In this document: positions 1 to 9,578 of the stretch, piece by piece
Position numbering within the stretch: the stretch's first letter is position 1
Layout: each line of letters starts with the position of its first letter
NCBI RefSeq assembly: GCF_963676955.1
Contig: NZ_OY781461.1
Location: 3,652,225 to 3,716,224, forward strand
DNA: 64,000 nucleotides
Source: an uncultured Desulfuromonas sp.
GTDB taxonomy: Bacteria; Desulfobacterota; Desulfuromonadia; Desulfuromonadales; Desulfuromonadaceae
Direction: 5' to 3'
The notes under the pieces: generated by a model
The model's database searches: none
Told to the model about the DNA's origin: nothing
What the model saw: only the letters and a program-made list of their open reading frames with translations
Position numbers and translations under genes: made by a program

Positions 1-7
1 GCACTAA

Positions 8-43
8 TGCTCTGTCACTGCTAAAAAATTCAGGTGTTGACGA
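8..43. repeat. Short dispersed repeat, copy 1
   Basis: This stretch of about 36 bases begins TGCTCTGTCA and closely resembles 22981-23015, with a few substitutions and one indel. It lies just beyond the 3' end of the gene at 54-635. The two copies suggest a family of small intergenic repeats in this genome. Its function cannot be told from two copies. Confidence 0.4.
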
Positions 44-53
44 AGCACTCGCA

Positions 54-635
54 TCAGGGGTGATAAAAACGCACAAACTGTTGTTGGAACCTGTCATAAA
101 CCATTAAAGCGCCAAACTCGACAGGACTTTTCGGCAAACAGAAACCAGTGATCTCTCTGCTTTCAAGAAAAGTCGCCAGCCGGTCCACGCTGCTGTGAGC
201 GTCATTTTCACTCAAACCGAGCTGCGTCCTGTAAAAGTCAGGAGCCTGTCTCTGATACACCGCCACAAGTGTGTCGCGCCGCTCAATTTCGTCGGGTGCG
301 ACAGTGACGATCATGGCCGGAAAGGCTTGGTGAAGAAACCACTCTTTTCGACACGCCACCAGGCCGGTGCAATTCTCGACACAACCGGCATCGTCATAAT
401 GCAGACGATTGTCATCATTCAAGACCGCACGGCGAAAAATCTTCCGGCCACCATTGTAAACCGTAAAAGACCATGAAACAGGCTGCTCCCAACTTTTGCC
501 GGAAACCTCATAAACAATTTGCTCCGGCTCTCCATCATAGGTCAGGTCTTTTGACGCCGTAAAGGTATTGTGAAAAGCATAGGCAGGGACACTTGAAATG
601 AGTATGCTGAGTAACACTGCGACAAAAAAATTCAT
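54..635 (-). CDS. Hypothetical exported protein
   Basis: This 193-residue protein starts with a short hydrophobic segment (MNFFVAVLLSILISSVPAYA) that reads as a Sec signal peptide with an AYA cleavage site, so the mature protein is probably periplasmic. The start at 635 is chosen because GGAGAGGG lies directly upstream; a longer frame reaches 665 without a better ribosome site. The mature part has four cysteines, two close together (CVENC), which could form a disulfide. I recognise no domain. It is transcribed away from the GGDEF-EAL gene at 861, so the intergenic region probably holds divergent promoters. Function unknown. Confidence 0.7.
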   Translation of the reverse strand: MNFFVAVLLSILISSVPAYAFHNTFTASKDLTYDGEPEQIVYEVSGKSWEQPVSWSFTVYNGGRKIFRRAVLNDDNRLHYDDAGCVENCTGLVACRKEWFLHQAFPAMIVTVAPDEIERRDTLVAVYQRQAPDFYRTQLGLSENDAHSSVDRLATFLESREITGFCLPKSPVEFGALMVYDRFQQQFVRFYHP

Positions 636-860
636 TCCCTCTCCTATAATACATGTCGGCATCACATATCATCATCTTGACGACAGGTATCGGTTTAAGC
701 CGTACCTCCAGGGCAGTAGATCTTCTACAGAGTAAGAGCAATGGTTCAGGTTACAAAATAATTTTTATGACTGACAACTTTTATAATCATCAAAAGGATG
801 TAAGATTAGACGACGTAATTTTATTAGGATGTTGTCGCCCTTTTGAGGAAAAAAAACAAC

Positions 861-3305
861 ATGTCCCGTATCAAAACCGCATCCATCGGTACTTATTTAG
901 CCGTACTGACCATTGTTGCTGTGTTACCGGCGTTACTTTTGATTCTTCATGCCGGACGAGAACAACGTCGCGATGCCATCATCCAGGCCGAACACCAGAT
1001 GATGATTCTTGTTCGCAGCATGGTCGAACACCAGGAAGGCGAAATCAAAGCGGCGCGCCAGACATTAAAAACATTGGCGCAGACAGAGGCGGTACAATCG
1101 CAAGATCTAACCGCCTGTAGACAACTCTTTCATGAGGTGATTTGCCATACGTCAAACCTCCTCAACATCACGTTATGCAACAAAAAAGGTCAGGTCATTG
1201 CCTCCGCCCGTCCCTTTCACGGCGTCAGTCTCGCCGATCGCAAACACTTTCGTGATGCTGTTGAAAAAAAGTCCTTTTCCGCGGGCGAATTTATTTTTAC
1301 CCGCCTCGGCGACACGGAACCCGCCTTCCCCTTTGCTTTGCCCGTGCGCGATGCCGACAATCAGGTTCAGGGGGTTTTAACGGCTGTTCTTGCCGTGTCG
1401 TCGTTCACCAATCTGCTTGAACACGCAAGTCTTCCACAAGGCTCTTTCATTGCGGTAACCGATCATCACGGCATACGCCTGTTCTATCATCCTGAGGATT
1501 CAAAAACACAAGCGATTGGACAACCCATCGCGGCTGAAAGCTGGCGCGCTGCTCAGCAAGAGCGTCAGCCGGGAGTGGTCAGTGCCACCGCTTCCGATGG
1601 ACGCGTCAAACGGCTGGCGTTTTATCCAATGTACTTAAATTCTCAAACGACCCCCTATCTCTTTATGTGGGCGGGTATTCCCGAACAGCAGATTTTGGCG
1701 CCGGCAAATCTGGAATGGCAGATCAACGTCAGCGTGATGGCCGTGGTGATCCTTTTCAGCATCATTCTGGCGAGACTTTTTGGCCAGTACACGCTGGTTA
1801 AGCCCCTTGCCGCTCTGGCTCAGGCCAGCCAGAACTTCGGCCAGGATCAGCCTTGGGAATTACCCCATCAGTCTTGCCAACCAAATGAAATCAAGCAATT
1901 GTCCACCACCTTTATCACCATGACGCAGCGGCTTGAACAGAGCCGTGCGAGACAGCAGCAATCGGAACAACGCCTGGAGCACCTGGCAACGCATGATGAA
2001 TTAACCGGTCTTGCCAATCGGACTTTGCTGCTCGACCGCTTGGAACAGGCCATCCATGAGGGCGAAAGACAACACCATGGTGTTGCGGTTCTCCTCATCG
2101 ATCTTGACCGCTTTCAAGTGATCAATGACAGCCTTGGCCATGATCAAGGCGATCAACTGCTCTGTCAGATAGGAGAACGACTCTGTCAACGTGTTCGTGC
2201 GACGGACACCGTAGGCCGTCTCGGTGGTGACGAATTTGCCTTAGTGCTGGGAGAGCTGGCCAACGAAGACAACATCATCCCCTTTTTGCAGGACCTGCTT
2301 AAGGAGATCAGCCATCCTTGTCATATCGGCAATCATCATATTGTTGTCACAGCCAGCATCGGCATCAGCCTGTTCCCCAGCGACGGCAATGACAGTATCA
2401 CTCTGCTGCGTAATGCCGATTTGGCCATGTATCAATCAAAACGGCATAAAGGAGATTTTACCTTCTACGCCAGCGATATGAATCGCCACGCGATAAAAAT
2501 CCTCGAACTCGAAAAAGATTTGCGCCAGGCTCTTGAACGTGGTGAACTGTTACTTCACTATCAGCCCAAGGTCTCCATACAGAGCGGCAAAATCGTTGGC
2601 TGCGAAGCGTTAATCCGCTGGCAGCATCCGCTACGCGGTCTCGTCTCACCGGCTGATTTTATTCCCCTGGCCGAAGAAACCGGTTTGATCGTACCGATTG
2701 GCGCCTGGGTGCTGGAACAGGCCTGCCAACAGGCCATGGCCTGGCAACAACAGGGGTTGCCAACCATCAGCATGGCCGTCAACCTCTCTTCGCGACAGTT
2801 TCGTCATGGCGACCTGTGCCGGACGGTTGAAGACGTTCTGGAAAAAACCGCATTGCCACCTCATCTTCTCGATCTTGAACTTACCGAGAGCATGATCATG
2901 GATGACCCGGAAGGGGCCGCCCAAACCATGAGAGAGCTAAAGGCAAAAGGCGTTCTCTTAAGTCTCGACGACTTCGGCACCGGCTATTCCAGCCTGAATT
3001 ACCTGCGCCGCTTTCCCGTTGACTGCCTCAAGATCGATGCGTCCTTTATTCGCGATGTCGCGCAGGATTCCAGTTCAGCAGCCGTCGCAGCCAGCATCGT
3101 CGACATTGCACACCATCTGGGATTGACCACTGTGGCGGAAGGCGTTGAATCCGTCGATCAACTGGATTTCCTTGAAAAATGCCATTGCGATATTCTTCAG
3201 GGATACCTGTACAGCCGACCTTTAACCGCGGAAGATTTTACGTCTCTGCTGGATGGCGGTCATGATCTGAAACAGGTCCTGACCAAAGGACTGAATAGAA
3301 TTTAA
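861..3305 (+). CDS. Membrane GGDEF-EAL c-di-GMP enzyme with periplasmic sensor
   Basis: This is a bifunctional-type diguanylate cyclase/phosphodiesterase of about 814 residues. A transmembrane helix (about 10-30) is followed by a Cache-like periplasmic region (about 40-270), a second helix (about 285-305), a HAMP-like linker, GGDEF (about 375-540) and EAL (about 560-800). Both catalytic domains look intact. The cyclase has DLDRF and RLGGDEF, with an RATD inhibitory site five residues before GGDEF. The phosphodiesterase has [34 protein letters not shown] and QGYLYSRP. The ATG at 861 is preceded by TGAGGAA; a TTG six codons upstream is a weaker choice. Which activity dominates cannot be predicted. 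The next genes also concern c-di-GMP and chemosensing. Confidence 0.92.
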   Translation: MSRIKTASIGTYLAVLTIVAVLPALLLILHAGREQRRDAIIQAEHQMMILVRSMVEHQEGEIKAARQTLKTLAQTEAVQSQDLTACRQLFHEVICHTSNLLNITLCNKKGQVIASARPFHGVSLADRKHFRDAVEKKSFSAGEFIFTRLGDTEPAFPFALPVRDADNQVQGVLTAVLAVSSFTNLLEHASLPQGSFIAVTDHHGIRLFYHPEDSKTQAIGQPIAAESWRAAQQERQPGVVSATASDGRVKRLAFYPMYLNSQTTPYLFMWAGIPEQQILAPANLEWQINVSVMAVVILFSIILARLFGQYTLVKPLAALAQASQNFGQDQPWELPHQSCQPNEIKQLSTTFITMTQRLEQSRARQQQSEQRLEHLATHDELTGLANRTLLLDRLEQAIHEGERQHHGVAVLLIDLDRFQVINDSLGHDQGDQLLCQIGERLCQRVRATDTVGRLGGDEFALVLGELANEDNIIPFLQDLLKEISHPCHIGNHHIVVTASIGISLFPSDGNDSITLLRNADLAMYQSKRHKGDFTFYASDMNRHAIKILELEKDLRQALERGELLLHYQPKVSIQSGKIVGCEALIRWQHPLRGLVSPADFIPLAEETGLIVPIGAWVLEQACQQAMAWQQQGLPTISMAVNLSSRQFRHGDLCRTVEDVLEKTALPPHLLDLELTESMIMDDPEGAAQTMRELKAKGVLLSLDDFGTGYSSLNYLRRFPVDCLKIDASFIRDVAQDSSSAAVAASIVDIAHHLGLTTVAEGVESVDQLDFLEKCHCDILQGYLYSRPLTAEDFTSLLDGGHDLKQVLTKGLNRI

Positions 3306-3387
3306 TTTCAATCACAGTGTTCAAAAACGGTCATTTTAGTTCACAATAGAATCAATCATGCAATTTCAGCCTTGTAGGGTATAAAGT

Positions 3388-5058
3388 TTGCCAAGAACAG
3401 TGGAAAAAAATCGTTTACTGCGCCAAACAGCTTTAGTGCTCATCGTTTTAAATGGGTTGCTTCTCGTCCTGCTGTATCATCTCAATCATAAAAATATGAT
3501 GGATAAGGCCTATGAAACGGTCACCAGCCTTCTTCAGTTTCAGACCGGCATCCGAATCTATATTGAAAAAACAGTTCGCCCGGAAGTTTATCGCCTTCAG
3601 AACGAAGCCATCCTTCCTCATGACTATTTTTCCCCGGAGCTGATGTCACGCACATTTGTCTCTCGTTCCATCCTTGAAAATTATCTGGCCCTGCAACCCA
3701 GGAGTCTTTCAAAATCCATTTTCCGCTATGTGTCACGCGATCCGCTCAACAATGACAACAGAGCGACCCCCAAAGAAGCAGAGCTGTTACAACGTTTTGA
3801 ATCCGGTGTGTCCTCGGAGCATTTCGAAATCATCACGATAAATGGTGAAGACAGCCTGTTCTATGCAATCCCTCTGGGCCCTTTTTCGTCAGATTGCATG
3901 AAATGCCATAGTCTCCCCCAAAATGCACCGGTATCTCTTGTCGAACGTTATGGGACAACGCAGGGCTACAATCATCAGGTTGGGGAACTATCAGGGCTGA
4001 TGTCCATCACCATTCCTTTAACCGATTATCAGAAGCAAGCTCAAAAGACCTTTGCACTCCTTGTTGTTTCTACACTGATTGCCTTTTGCACGATCTTCCT
4101 GTTTATACGTCAATGGATAATCAAAAAGGAGAATCAGGATCTGCTTCTTTTCGAAAAAAATGAACAACTGCACCTTTCCCATCAAAAACTGAATTACGCG
4201 CAAAAGATGGCCCATCTGGGCAGTTGGCACTGGACTATCGCCATTGATCAGTTAACGTGGTCCGATGAAATCTTCAGAATTATGGGTGATGAACCCCAAG
4301 CATACGCCCCAACGTTTGAGCTTTTTTTAGCAAAAATCCACCCCGATGATCGTGACAACGTTGATCAAGCCACCAAAGAAGCCATCGAGAATCAAACGGA
4401 CTATCAGGTCGAACATCGCATTATCCGCCCGAATGGAGAAATACGGCATGTTCGGGAGCAAGCTGAAATGACCTTTGATGAAGAACACAACATCATCGGT
4501 ATGGTGGGAACGGTTCAGGATATTACCGACATCATCATTCTGCAGCAGAAGCTACAGAAATTGGCCATCACAGATGAGCTCACCGAAGCCCTCAACCGGC
4601 GCCAATTGTTCAGAGAAGGGGAACAGCTCTGTAAAGTCGCATCGCGTTACCAGAGTTCTTTCAGTGTCCTTTTCTACGATCTTGATCACTTCAAATCCAT
4701 TAACGATTCCTATGGACACATTGTCGGTGATGAAGTCTTACAGCAGGTGACAGAAGCGGTTCGCTCAACCCTTCGTGAAACGGATATTCTGGCGCGTTAT
4801 GGTGGCGAAGAATTTTGTATCTTAGCTCCAGAAACAGATCACCAGCAGGCTGAAGCGCTGGCGGAAAGAATCCGCATCAATGTCCAAAATCATATCATTG
4901 AGCCGAAACATGCGCCGTCATTTCCTTTCAACGTGACGATCAGTATCGGCATTGCTGAGAACAGGGAAAATGAAACGTTTTCATCCGTCATTGACCGTGC
5001 GGATAAAGCGACGTATCAAGCAAAGAAAAATGGCCGCAACTGCATTGTTGTTGATTGA
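3388..5058 (+). CDS. Heme-binding DUF3365/PAS/GGDEF diguanylate cyclase
   Basis: This 556-residue membrane sensor has a helix at about 12-30, a periplasmic region resembling Tll0287-like/DUF3365 heme sensors, a second helix (about 218-240), a PAS domain (about 275-378) and a C-terminal GGDEF domain. The periplasmic part holds one CMKCH motif (about 170-174), the signature for covalent c-type heme, so it probably senses redox state or a small ligand. The cyclase site reads RYGGEEF with DLDHFK intact and an RETD inhibitory site, so it should make c-di-GMP. The start is a TTG at 3388, supported by TAGGG eight bases upstream; a GTG four codons later is worse placed. It follows the GGDEF-EAL gene by 82 bases on the same strand. 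Confidence 0.88.
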   Translation: MPRTVEKNRLLRQTALVLIVLNGLLLVLLYHLNHKNMMDKAYETVTSLLQFQTGIRIYIEKTVRPEVYRLQNEAILPHDYFSPELMSRTFVSRSILENYLALQPRSLSKSIFRYVSRDPLNNDNRATPKEAELLQRFESGVSSEHFEIITINGEDSLFYAIPLGPFSSDCMKCHSLPQNAPVSLVERYGTTQGYNHQVGELSGLMSITIPLTDYQKQAQKTFALLVVSTLIAFCTIFLFIRQWIIKKENQDLLLFEKNEQLHLSHQKLNYAQKMAHLGSWHWTIAIDQLTWSDEIFRIMGDEPQAYAPTFELFLAKIHPDDRDNVDQATKEAIENQTDYQVEHRIIRPNGEIRHVREQAEMTFDEEHNIIGMVGTVQDITDIIILQQKLQKLAITDELTEALNRRQLFREGEQLCKVASRYQSSFSVLFYDLDHFKSINDSYGHIVGDEVLQQVTEAVRSTLRETDILARYGGEEFCILAPETDHQQAEALAERIRINVQNHIIEPKHAPSFPFNVTISIGIAENRENETFSSVIDRADKATYQAKKNGRNCIVVD

Positions 5059-5174
5059 GATTTTGAAAATCACATTTTCAAAACCGTACCTGCAGAAAGC
5101 AACGGACGGCCTTTTGCAAAAAACTCGATTGACAATGCTAACTCCCACGGTATCACACTGATCGGAGGCGAGAG

Positions 5175-6095
5175 ATGGATCACGACAATTCCCTGCAAGA
5201 GGTGATGACACGTACCTCCCTGTCCCATTCCAATCAAATGGAAATGCTGACCTTCCGCCTGACGGACGGCCAACTCTACGGAATCAATGTCTTCAAAATT
5301 ATAGAAATCGTTGAGTGCCCTGGCCGTCTTGACCGCATTCCTTATTCCCATCCGTCAGTCAAAGGTATTGTTGATTTTCGAGGTCAGGCCATTACAGTAA
5401 TCGACCTCTCTGAAGCGGTGGGCTTGCCGAGCGTCAATTATAAAACGGATTTGGCCTATCTGGTGGTTTGCGAATATAACAAACAACTCAATGCCTTTCT
5501 TGTGGCAACGCCCGAAGTTTTACTCACCAGAAGTTGGCAAGACATAAAAAAACCTGACGGCATTGATGCTCCGGCTCTGGTTGCCATTGCTTACAACGAC
5601 ACTAACGAGATGGTCCTGCTGCTTGATATTGAAGGAATCCTTGCCGAAGTCATTGGTCTTGAAGGTGGCATTGAAGAACAGGTGCTGGAACACGCAGAGC
5701 ACGTTTGCCAGGGGAAACATATTCTCATCGTCGATGATTCCAACGCCGCCTTGACCTTGATGAGAAAAACCCTTACGGACTCCGGAATGAAAGTCACTGA
5801 ATTCAGCTCCGCCGTTAGAGCTTTGGAAAGCCTCTCGCCACCGCAACAGCAGGAGGCTGCTGATTTCGACGTCATTATCTCCGATATCGAAATGCCCGGC
5901 ATGGATGGTTTTACATTCACCCGAACACTCAAAACTTTATCCCGCTTTGAACACGTACCCGTTATCCTACATAGCTCAATGAGCAATCCGACCAATGAGA
6001 TCAAAGCACGTGAAGCCGGAGCAACAGCCTTTATCGCAAAATTTGATCCGAATGTTTTAGTTGGCCGGATTGCCCAACTCATTCAAAGCAGATAA
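5175..6095 (+). CDS. cheV: CheV-like CheW-REC coupling protein
   Basis: This 306-residue protein has an N-terminal CheW domain (about 20-155) and a C-terminal receiver domain (about 180-305), the layout of CheV. CheV couples receptors to CheA, and its receiver accepts phosphate to aid adaptation. The receiver shows the acidic pair in ILIVDDSN, the phospho-acceptor in IISDIEMPGMDG (about residue 237) and the conserved lysine in FIAKFD. There is no transmembrane segment. GGAGGCGAG sits just before the ATG. It follows the heme cyclase by 116 bases on the same strand. Its cognate CheA could be the one at 61591-63714 or another elsewhere; the sequence does not say. Confidence 0.9.
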   Translation: MDHDNSLQEVMTRTSLSHSNQMEMLTFRLTDGQLYGINVFKIIEIVECPGRLDRIPYSHPSVKGIVDFRGQAITVIDLSEAVGLPSVNYKTDLAYLVVCEYNKQLNAFLVATPEVLLTRSWQDIKKPDGIDAPALVAIAYNDTNEMVLLLDIEGILAEVIGLEGGIEEQVLEHAEHVCQGKHILIVDDSNAALTLMRKTLTDSGMKVTEFSSAVRALESLSPPQQQEAADFDVIISDIEMPGMDGFTFTRTLKTLSRFEHVPVILHSSMSNPTNEIKAREAGATAFIAKFDPNVLVGRIAQLIQSR

Positions 6096-6372
6096 AAAGC
6101 GAGTCTGTCAGAGAAACCAACAGACCCAAGAGGCCAAGTCATGATCCACGAAGCTCCGGCCTTCTGAATGAACATGGCATAGCCTTTTTAATTGCACAAA
6201 CTGGGAAGGCCCCCAAAAAACAGGGAAAGGTCCGCGGTACAAAATCCTTACACACGTCAAAGACGCGCCTAAAGGTTCGTCGGTCATGTTTGAAAACTTA
6301 AGTGCCGTAACAACGTGTTCCCGTACCGAACCCTTCACAGATTCAACAGATCGCTAAAGGAGCAGTCCACCA

Positions 6373-7428
6373 ATGTCCTGTGCCCACTGTACAAGCATTC
6401 CTCAATTGCCAACGGATCCCTGCCAAATTTACATCAATGCAAAACATGAATACATGTTGGATAAAGTCGCCACCATCTGCCATCAACAGGGATTCAGCCC
6501 AATTTGGCAGGACAATTATCTGCACATGGTCATCGATTCTTTCAGCGAAATGATCACGACGCTCGGTCATCAGGAATCGTTGACGGATCTGGAGAAAAAG
6601 AGCATCCACATTCTGGCGATAGCCCCACAGGAAAACCTCAGTTTCAGACATATGGCTGAAACAAAAACACTTGAAAACTGGTTTACCTTGCTCAATGCCA
6701 ACGACTTGGTCTGGATTCTGGAACAAGGCTCCATCACGGTTTACTTTCAACCCATTATCGATCTTCACAGTCAGACCATCTATGCCTATGAATGCCTCAG
6801 CCGGGGCGTTCTCGCTGACGGCAGCCTGATGAGTCCACAGGTCATGTTTGATACGGCAAAAAAGACCGACTTACTGTTCAATCTTGACCGCCAATGTCGA
6901 GAAACCGCAATCAAAACCGCTGCCGTTAAAAATATCCCGACCAACATCTTCATCAACTTTCTGCCATCAGCCATTTACAACCCCGAGTTCTGCCTGCGAG
7001 ATACCGTCAAATGGGCACAGCAGCTTGAGTTTGATCCGGACAAAATTGTTTTTGAAGTCGTCGAGACAGAACACATTCGTGACATCAATCACCTTATTGC
7101 CATTCTAAAGCTCTATAAATCAAAAGGCTTCCGCACCGCCTTAGACGATGTCGGCAGTGGCTATTCCTCTCTCAATTTGTTTGCGACACTGGCACCCGAC
7201 ATTATCAAAATCGATTTGGAAATCGTCCGAGATATTCACAACTCAGAAGTCAAGCAGGCCGTGGCCAAGGCTCTGATACAGATGGGGCGTGATGCGGGAT
7301 GCAAAGTCCTGGCAGAGGGCATTGAATCGCTTGAAGAATACAACTGGTTTAAAACCGCTGGGGCGGATTACGCACAGGGCTACTATTTTGCGCGACCAAC
7401 CGTCGAACCACTACGTTCCTTGAACTGA
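6373..7428 (+). CDS. Stand-alone EAL domain protein
   Basis: This 351-residue soluble protein has an N-terminal region of about 115 residues without a recognised fold, then one EAL domain (about 120-345). The name motif reads YECLSRG, so the middle alanine is cysteine while the glutamate that binds metal is kept. Other motifs are present as EVVET, DDVGSGYSSL, KIDLE, AEGIES and QGYYFARP, so c-di-GMP hydrolysis is plausible. There is no GGDEF domain and no membrane helix. Two CxxC-like cysteines near the start (CAHC) could bind metal. AAAGGAG lies nine bases before the ATG. It faces the minus-strand operon that ends at 7568, with a shared hairpin between them. Confidence 0.85.
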   Translation: MSCAHCTSIPQLPTDPCQIYINAKHEYMLDKVATICHQQGFSPIWQDNYLHMVIDSFSEMITTLGHQESLTDLEKKSIHILAIAPQENLSFRHMAETKTLENWFTLLNANDLVWILEQGSITVYFQPIIDLHSQTIYAYECLSRGVLADGSLMSPQVMFDTAKKTDLLFNLDRQCRETAIKTAAVKNIPTNIFINFLPSAIYNPEFCLRDTVKWAQQLEFDPDKIVFEVVETEHIRDINHLIAILKLYKSKGFRTALDDVGSGYSSLNLFATLAPDIIKIDLEIVRDIHNSEVKQAVAKALIQMGRDAGCKVLAEGIESLEEYNWFKTAGADYAQGYYFARPTVEPLRSLN

Positions 7429-7510
7429 TTATCTTATGCGTCAGGGTGGATCCTGCAGAAGGATATCCACCAGATCAACAGCCCCCTGGATAGTCTCAAT
7501 CATTAAAAGA

Positions 7511-7538
7511 GGCCGGTGCATCACACGATGCACCGGCC
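7511..7538. terminator. Bidirectional terminator hairpin (family copy 1)
   Basis: A perfect 12-bp stem starting GGCCGGTGCATC closes on the four-base loop ACAC. It lies between two convergent genes. On the minus strand it is followed by TCTTTT, so it fits best as the terminator of the 11289-7568 operon, and it may also stop the EAL gene. Very similar hairpins occur at 11683-11723 and 16432-16469. Confidence 0.75.
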
Positions 7539-7567
7539 CCATCACTTGTATAAATCACCTTGAAACG

Positions 7568-8464
7568 TTACGATTTTTTCTTGCGTAGTCGATCCATGGC
7601 GGCTTGCAGGCTGACACGTAATCTTTCGAGCGCATCGGCCAGTTTACCAACTTCATCCGCCGACGCGACTTTGATTTCGTTTTCTACTTTGCCATCAGCC
7701 AGATCCAACGCTGCGTTCGTCAATTTTTCCAGAGGCTTAAGCGCATTACCCACGGTGATCACTACCGCAATGACGGAAATGGCCAGAATAGCCAGCATGG
7801 TCAGCATGAGTGACTGTTGCAGCATCATTTTTTGCTGATTCACTTTCGTCAAAGAAAAACCGATGCGAAATCCACCCCAATGTTTGCCCTTAACCATAAT
7901 CGGAGCGGAGATATCCCACATCGTTTCACCGGTATCACGCGCATAAACCTGAAGAAATCCCTCCTCAAGATTCTGTGCCGCGCCTAAGCCAACCGGGTCG
8001 TTGAAAATCCGCTTGGTACGATTACCGTTCTTGTCCTTTTCGATGTCACCAGTGATCGGTTGTTGATACAATGTGTTGTGGGTGGGAAGATAGCCGTTCA
8101 CATCGACGGCAACAGCAAAAACGACACTTTCATCTTTGAGAAATTCATCTTCAATGGCCAGAAGCGCCTTATCCAGGTAAAAATCATACCGGGTGTGATA
8201 TTTCGCCGGTTCAAATCCGGGTATTTCTTCATACTCGGTATCAAACGCATCCTTGACGCTGAAAACACCATTATCAATCGCTTCTTCGAGAATGCGACCG
8301 GTGAAACGTGCGCCGAGAATTGCTTCGCTTTTCCCCCTCTCAAAGAGCTGCTGTTCAAGATGTTGGCTCTGCTGGTTAATAATGAACCACGCCCCGACCA
8401 ACATGACGATCAACAACAGCACATTGACATAGACCGCTACTTTTACGCTGATTTTTTTAAACAT
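7568..8464 (-). CDS. Membrane sensor with HAMP but no output domain
   Basis: This 298-residue protein has an N-terminal helix (about 9-28), a periplasmic domain of about 190 residues, a second helix (about 218-240) and a HAMP domain to about 290, then stops. The periplasmic part carries NGYLPTHN and NRTKRIFND motifs typical of receptor sensor domains in Geobacter-type chemoreceptors. No methyl-accepting, kinase or cyclase domain follows, so signalling must go through a partner. GGGGGGAG precedes the ATG. It is the last gene of a five-gene operon and is a relative of the upstream protein at 8521-9216. It could be a truncated chemoreceptor, but the HAMP ends cleanly in a basic tail (RLRKKKS), which argues for a finished protein. 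Confidence 0.82.
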   Translation of the reverse strand: MFKKISVKVAVYVNVLLLIVMLVGAWFIINQQSQHLEQQLFERGKSEAILGARFTGRILEEAIDNGVFSVKDAFDTEYEEIPGFEPAKYHTRYDFYLDKALLAIEDEFLKDESVVFAVAVDVNGYLPTHNTLYQQPITGDIEKDKNGNRTKRIFNDPVGLGAAQNLEEGFLQVYARDTGETMWDISAPIMVKGKHWGGFRIGFSLTKVNQQKMMLQQSLMLTMLAILAISVIAVVITVGNALKPLEKLTNAALDLADGKVENEIKVASADEVGKLADALERLRVSLQAAMDRLRKKKS

Positions 8465-8520
8465 GCTCCCCCCAGATTTTCATACGAATTAAATGTTTTC
8501 CTCGATTCTACGAAGTCGCG

Positions 8521-9216
8521 TCAATTTGTTTTGTAGGCGATACGTACCGCTCCCCAGTGGCGGTTACTGATTGTAATCGGGATGGAAAGATCGGATATCT
8601 GCTCACCGGTATCGCGGCTGTAACGCTGTAACAAGTATGTTTCCCGGTTGCGGGCGGCGGCGAGCCCTGTACGATCATTGAAAATCCTTTTGGTGCGGTT
8701 TTTTACACTGTCGACCTCGCTATTACCGGTCAGAGGCTGGGCAAAGCGGGTATTATGCGTTGGCAGATAACCGTTGCGATCAACCACGATACAAAAGACA
8801 AAATGCGAATCCTTTGCTAGATATTTATCAAGAATGGGTCGCAAGATTTCATCGCTCAACGTGTCGTACTGGGTGCGATATTTCTGCGGGTCGGTGTTGG
8901 GGATGGGAATGTAAAACGTGTCAAAAAGCTGTCCGACGGTCAACCTTCCCGAAGAGAGCAACAGTTCGAACTGACGAACAACTTCGCCACGACACTGCTC
9001 TGCCGCAAGATAAGCTTTGTGATCAAGGTCGGATTGCATCACTTCGGCCCTGCTGACAACGGACGTAAAAAACAATCCCAGCAGCGGCAACAACAGACAA
9101 ATAATGAGTTTCTTTATCGAATTTTTCTTTTGATTGGATCGGTTATGAATGATCTGCCTATGATGCAAAAGCACAAAGCCCCTCCTTCTGTTTTTAGTTC
9201 TCTTAGACATGGTCAT
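8521..9216 (-). CDS. Periplasmic sensor-domain protein, paralogue of 7568-8464
   Basis: This 231-residue protein has an unusually long basic N-terminus, then one hydrophobic segment (about 37-52, ending near VVSRAE) and a periplasmic domain. The domain matches the sensor part of the neighbouring HAMP protein (YRTQYD, NGYLPTHN, NRTKRIFND, HWGAVRI). It lacks the second helix and HAMP, so it is either secreted into the periplasm or tethered by the N-terminal segment. It could act as a soluble partner or decoy of the HAMP sensor. Two starts are possible, 9216 and 9210; the second has GAGGGG six bases upstream. It follows the roadblock-like gene by 20 bases and precedes the paralogue by 56. Confidence 0.8.
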   Translation of the reverse strand: MTMSKRTKNRRRGFVLLHHRQIIHNRSNQKKNSIKKLIICLLLPLLGLFFTSVVSRAEVMQSDLDHKAYLAAEQCRGEVVRQFELLLSSGRLTVGQLFDTFYIPIPNTDPQKYRTQYDTLSDEILRPILDKYLAKDSHFVFCIVVDRNGYLPTHNTRFAQPLTGNSEVDSVKNRTKRIFNDRTGLAAARNRETYLLQRYSRDTGEQISDLSIPITISNRHWGAVRIAYKTN

Positions 9217-9236
9217 CCCCTCTTTCCCCGGAGCAT

Positions 9237-9578
9237 TTAGCCACTCTCCACCGTATCTTGAATAAGAGCCTCTATTTGCTCAAAAAGGTGATCGTTGCGA
9301 TTTTCTGCGGGCTGCAGGACAACAAGCTGATACTGCCGGATCGGAAAAAGATGAATGAAACGCCCCTCCTCTTGCAAAGACACTCCTCTAAGCGTGTCAT
9401 CGTTAAGACAAGCGGATAACGACAAACAACGCTGAATCACCCTCTGCACCCAAGGCAGGTAACAATCACAGCTGGATAGATTATGAGAAAGGACCCGGCC
9501 GTTACCCTCAGCAAGCAGGTAGCCATCAGCACCAGGCAAGGCATTCAACGACGTGATAAAATCAGCCACTTTAGCCAC
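9237..9578 (-). CDS. Small roadblock-like protein
   Basis: This frame codes for about 113 residues. The start is taken as the GTG at 9578 because GGAG lies seven bases upstream and it overlaps the stop of the previous gene by eight bases, a layout typical of translational coupling. The open frame continues upstream, but inside the neighbouring gene. The alternation of strands and helices (GADGYLLAEGNGRVL, then FIHLFPIRQYQLVVL) resembles a Roadblock/LC7 domain. That assignment is an inference from pattern and from the neighbouring roadblock-like gene. Such proteins usually dimerise and regulate small GTPases of the MglA type; no GTPase gene is seen nearby. Confidence 0.65.
   Translation of the reverse strand: MAKVADFITSLNALPGADGYLLAEGNGRVLSHNLSSCDCYLPWVQRVIQRCLSLSACLNDDTLRGVSLQEEGRFIHLFPIRQYQLVVLQPAENRNDHLFEQIEALIQDTVESG

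Noticed and set aside
677-787. Promoter pair TTGACG (677) and TATAAT (782)
   Set aside because: The two boxes are about 100 bases apart and do not form a promoter together. Neither has a good partner at 16-18 bases.
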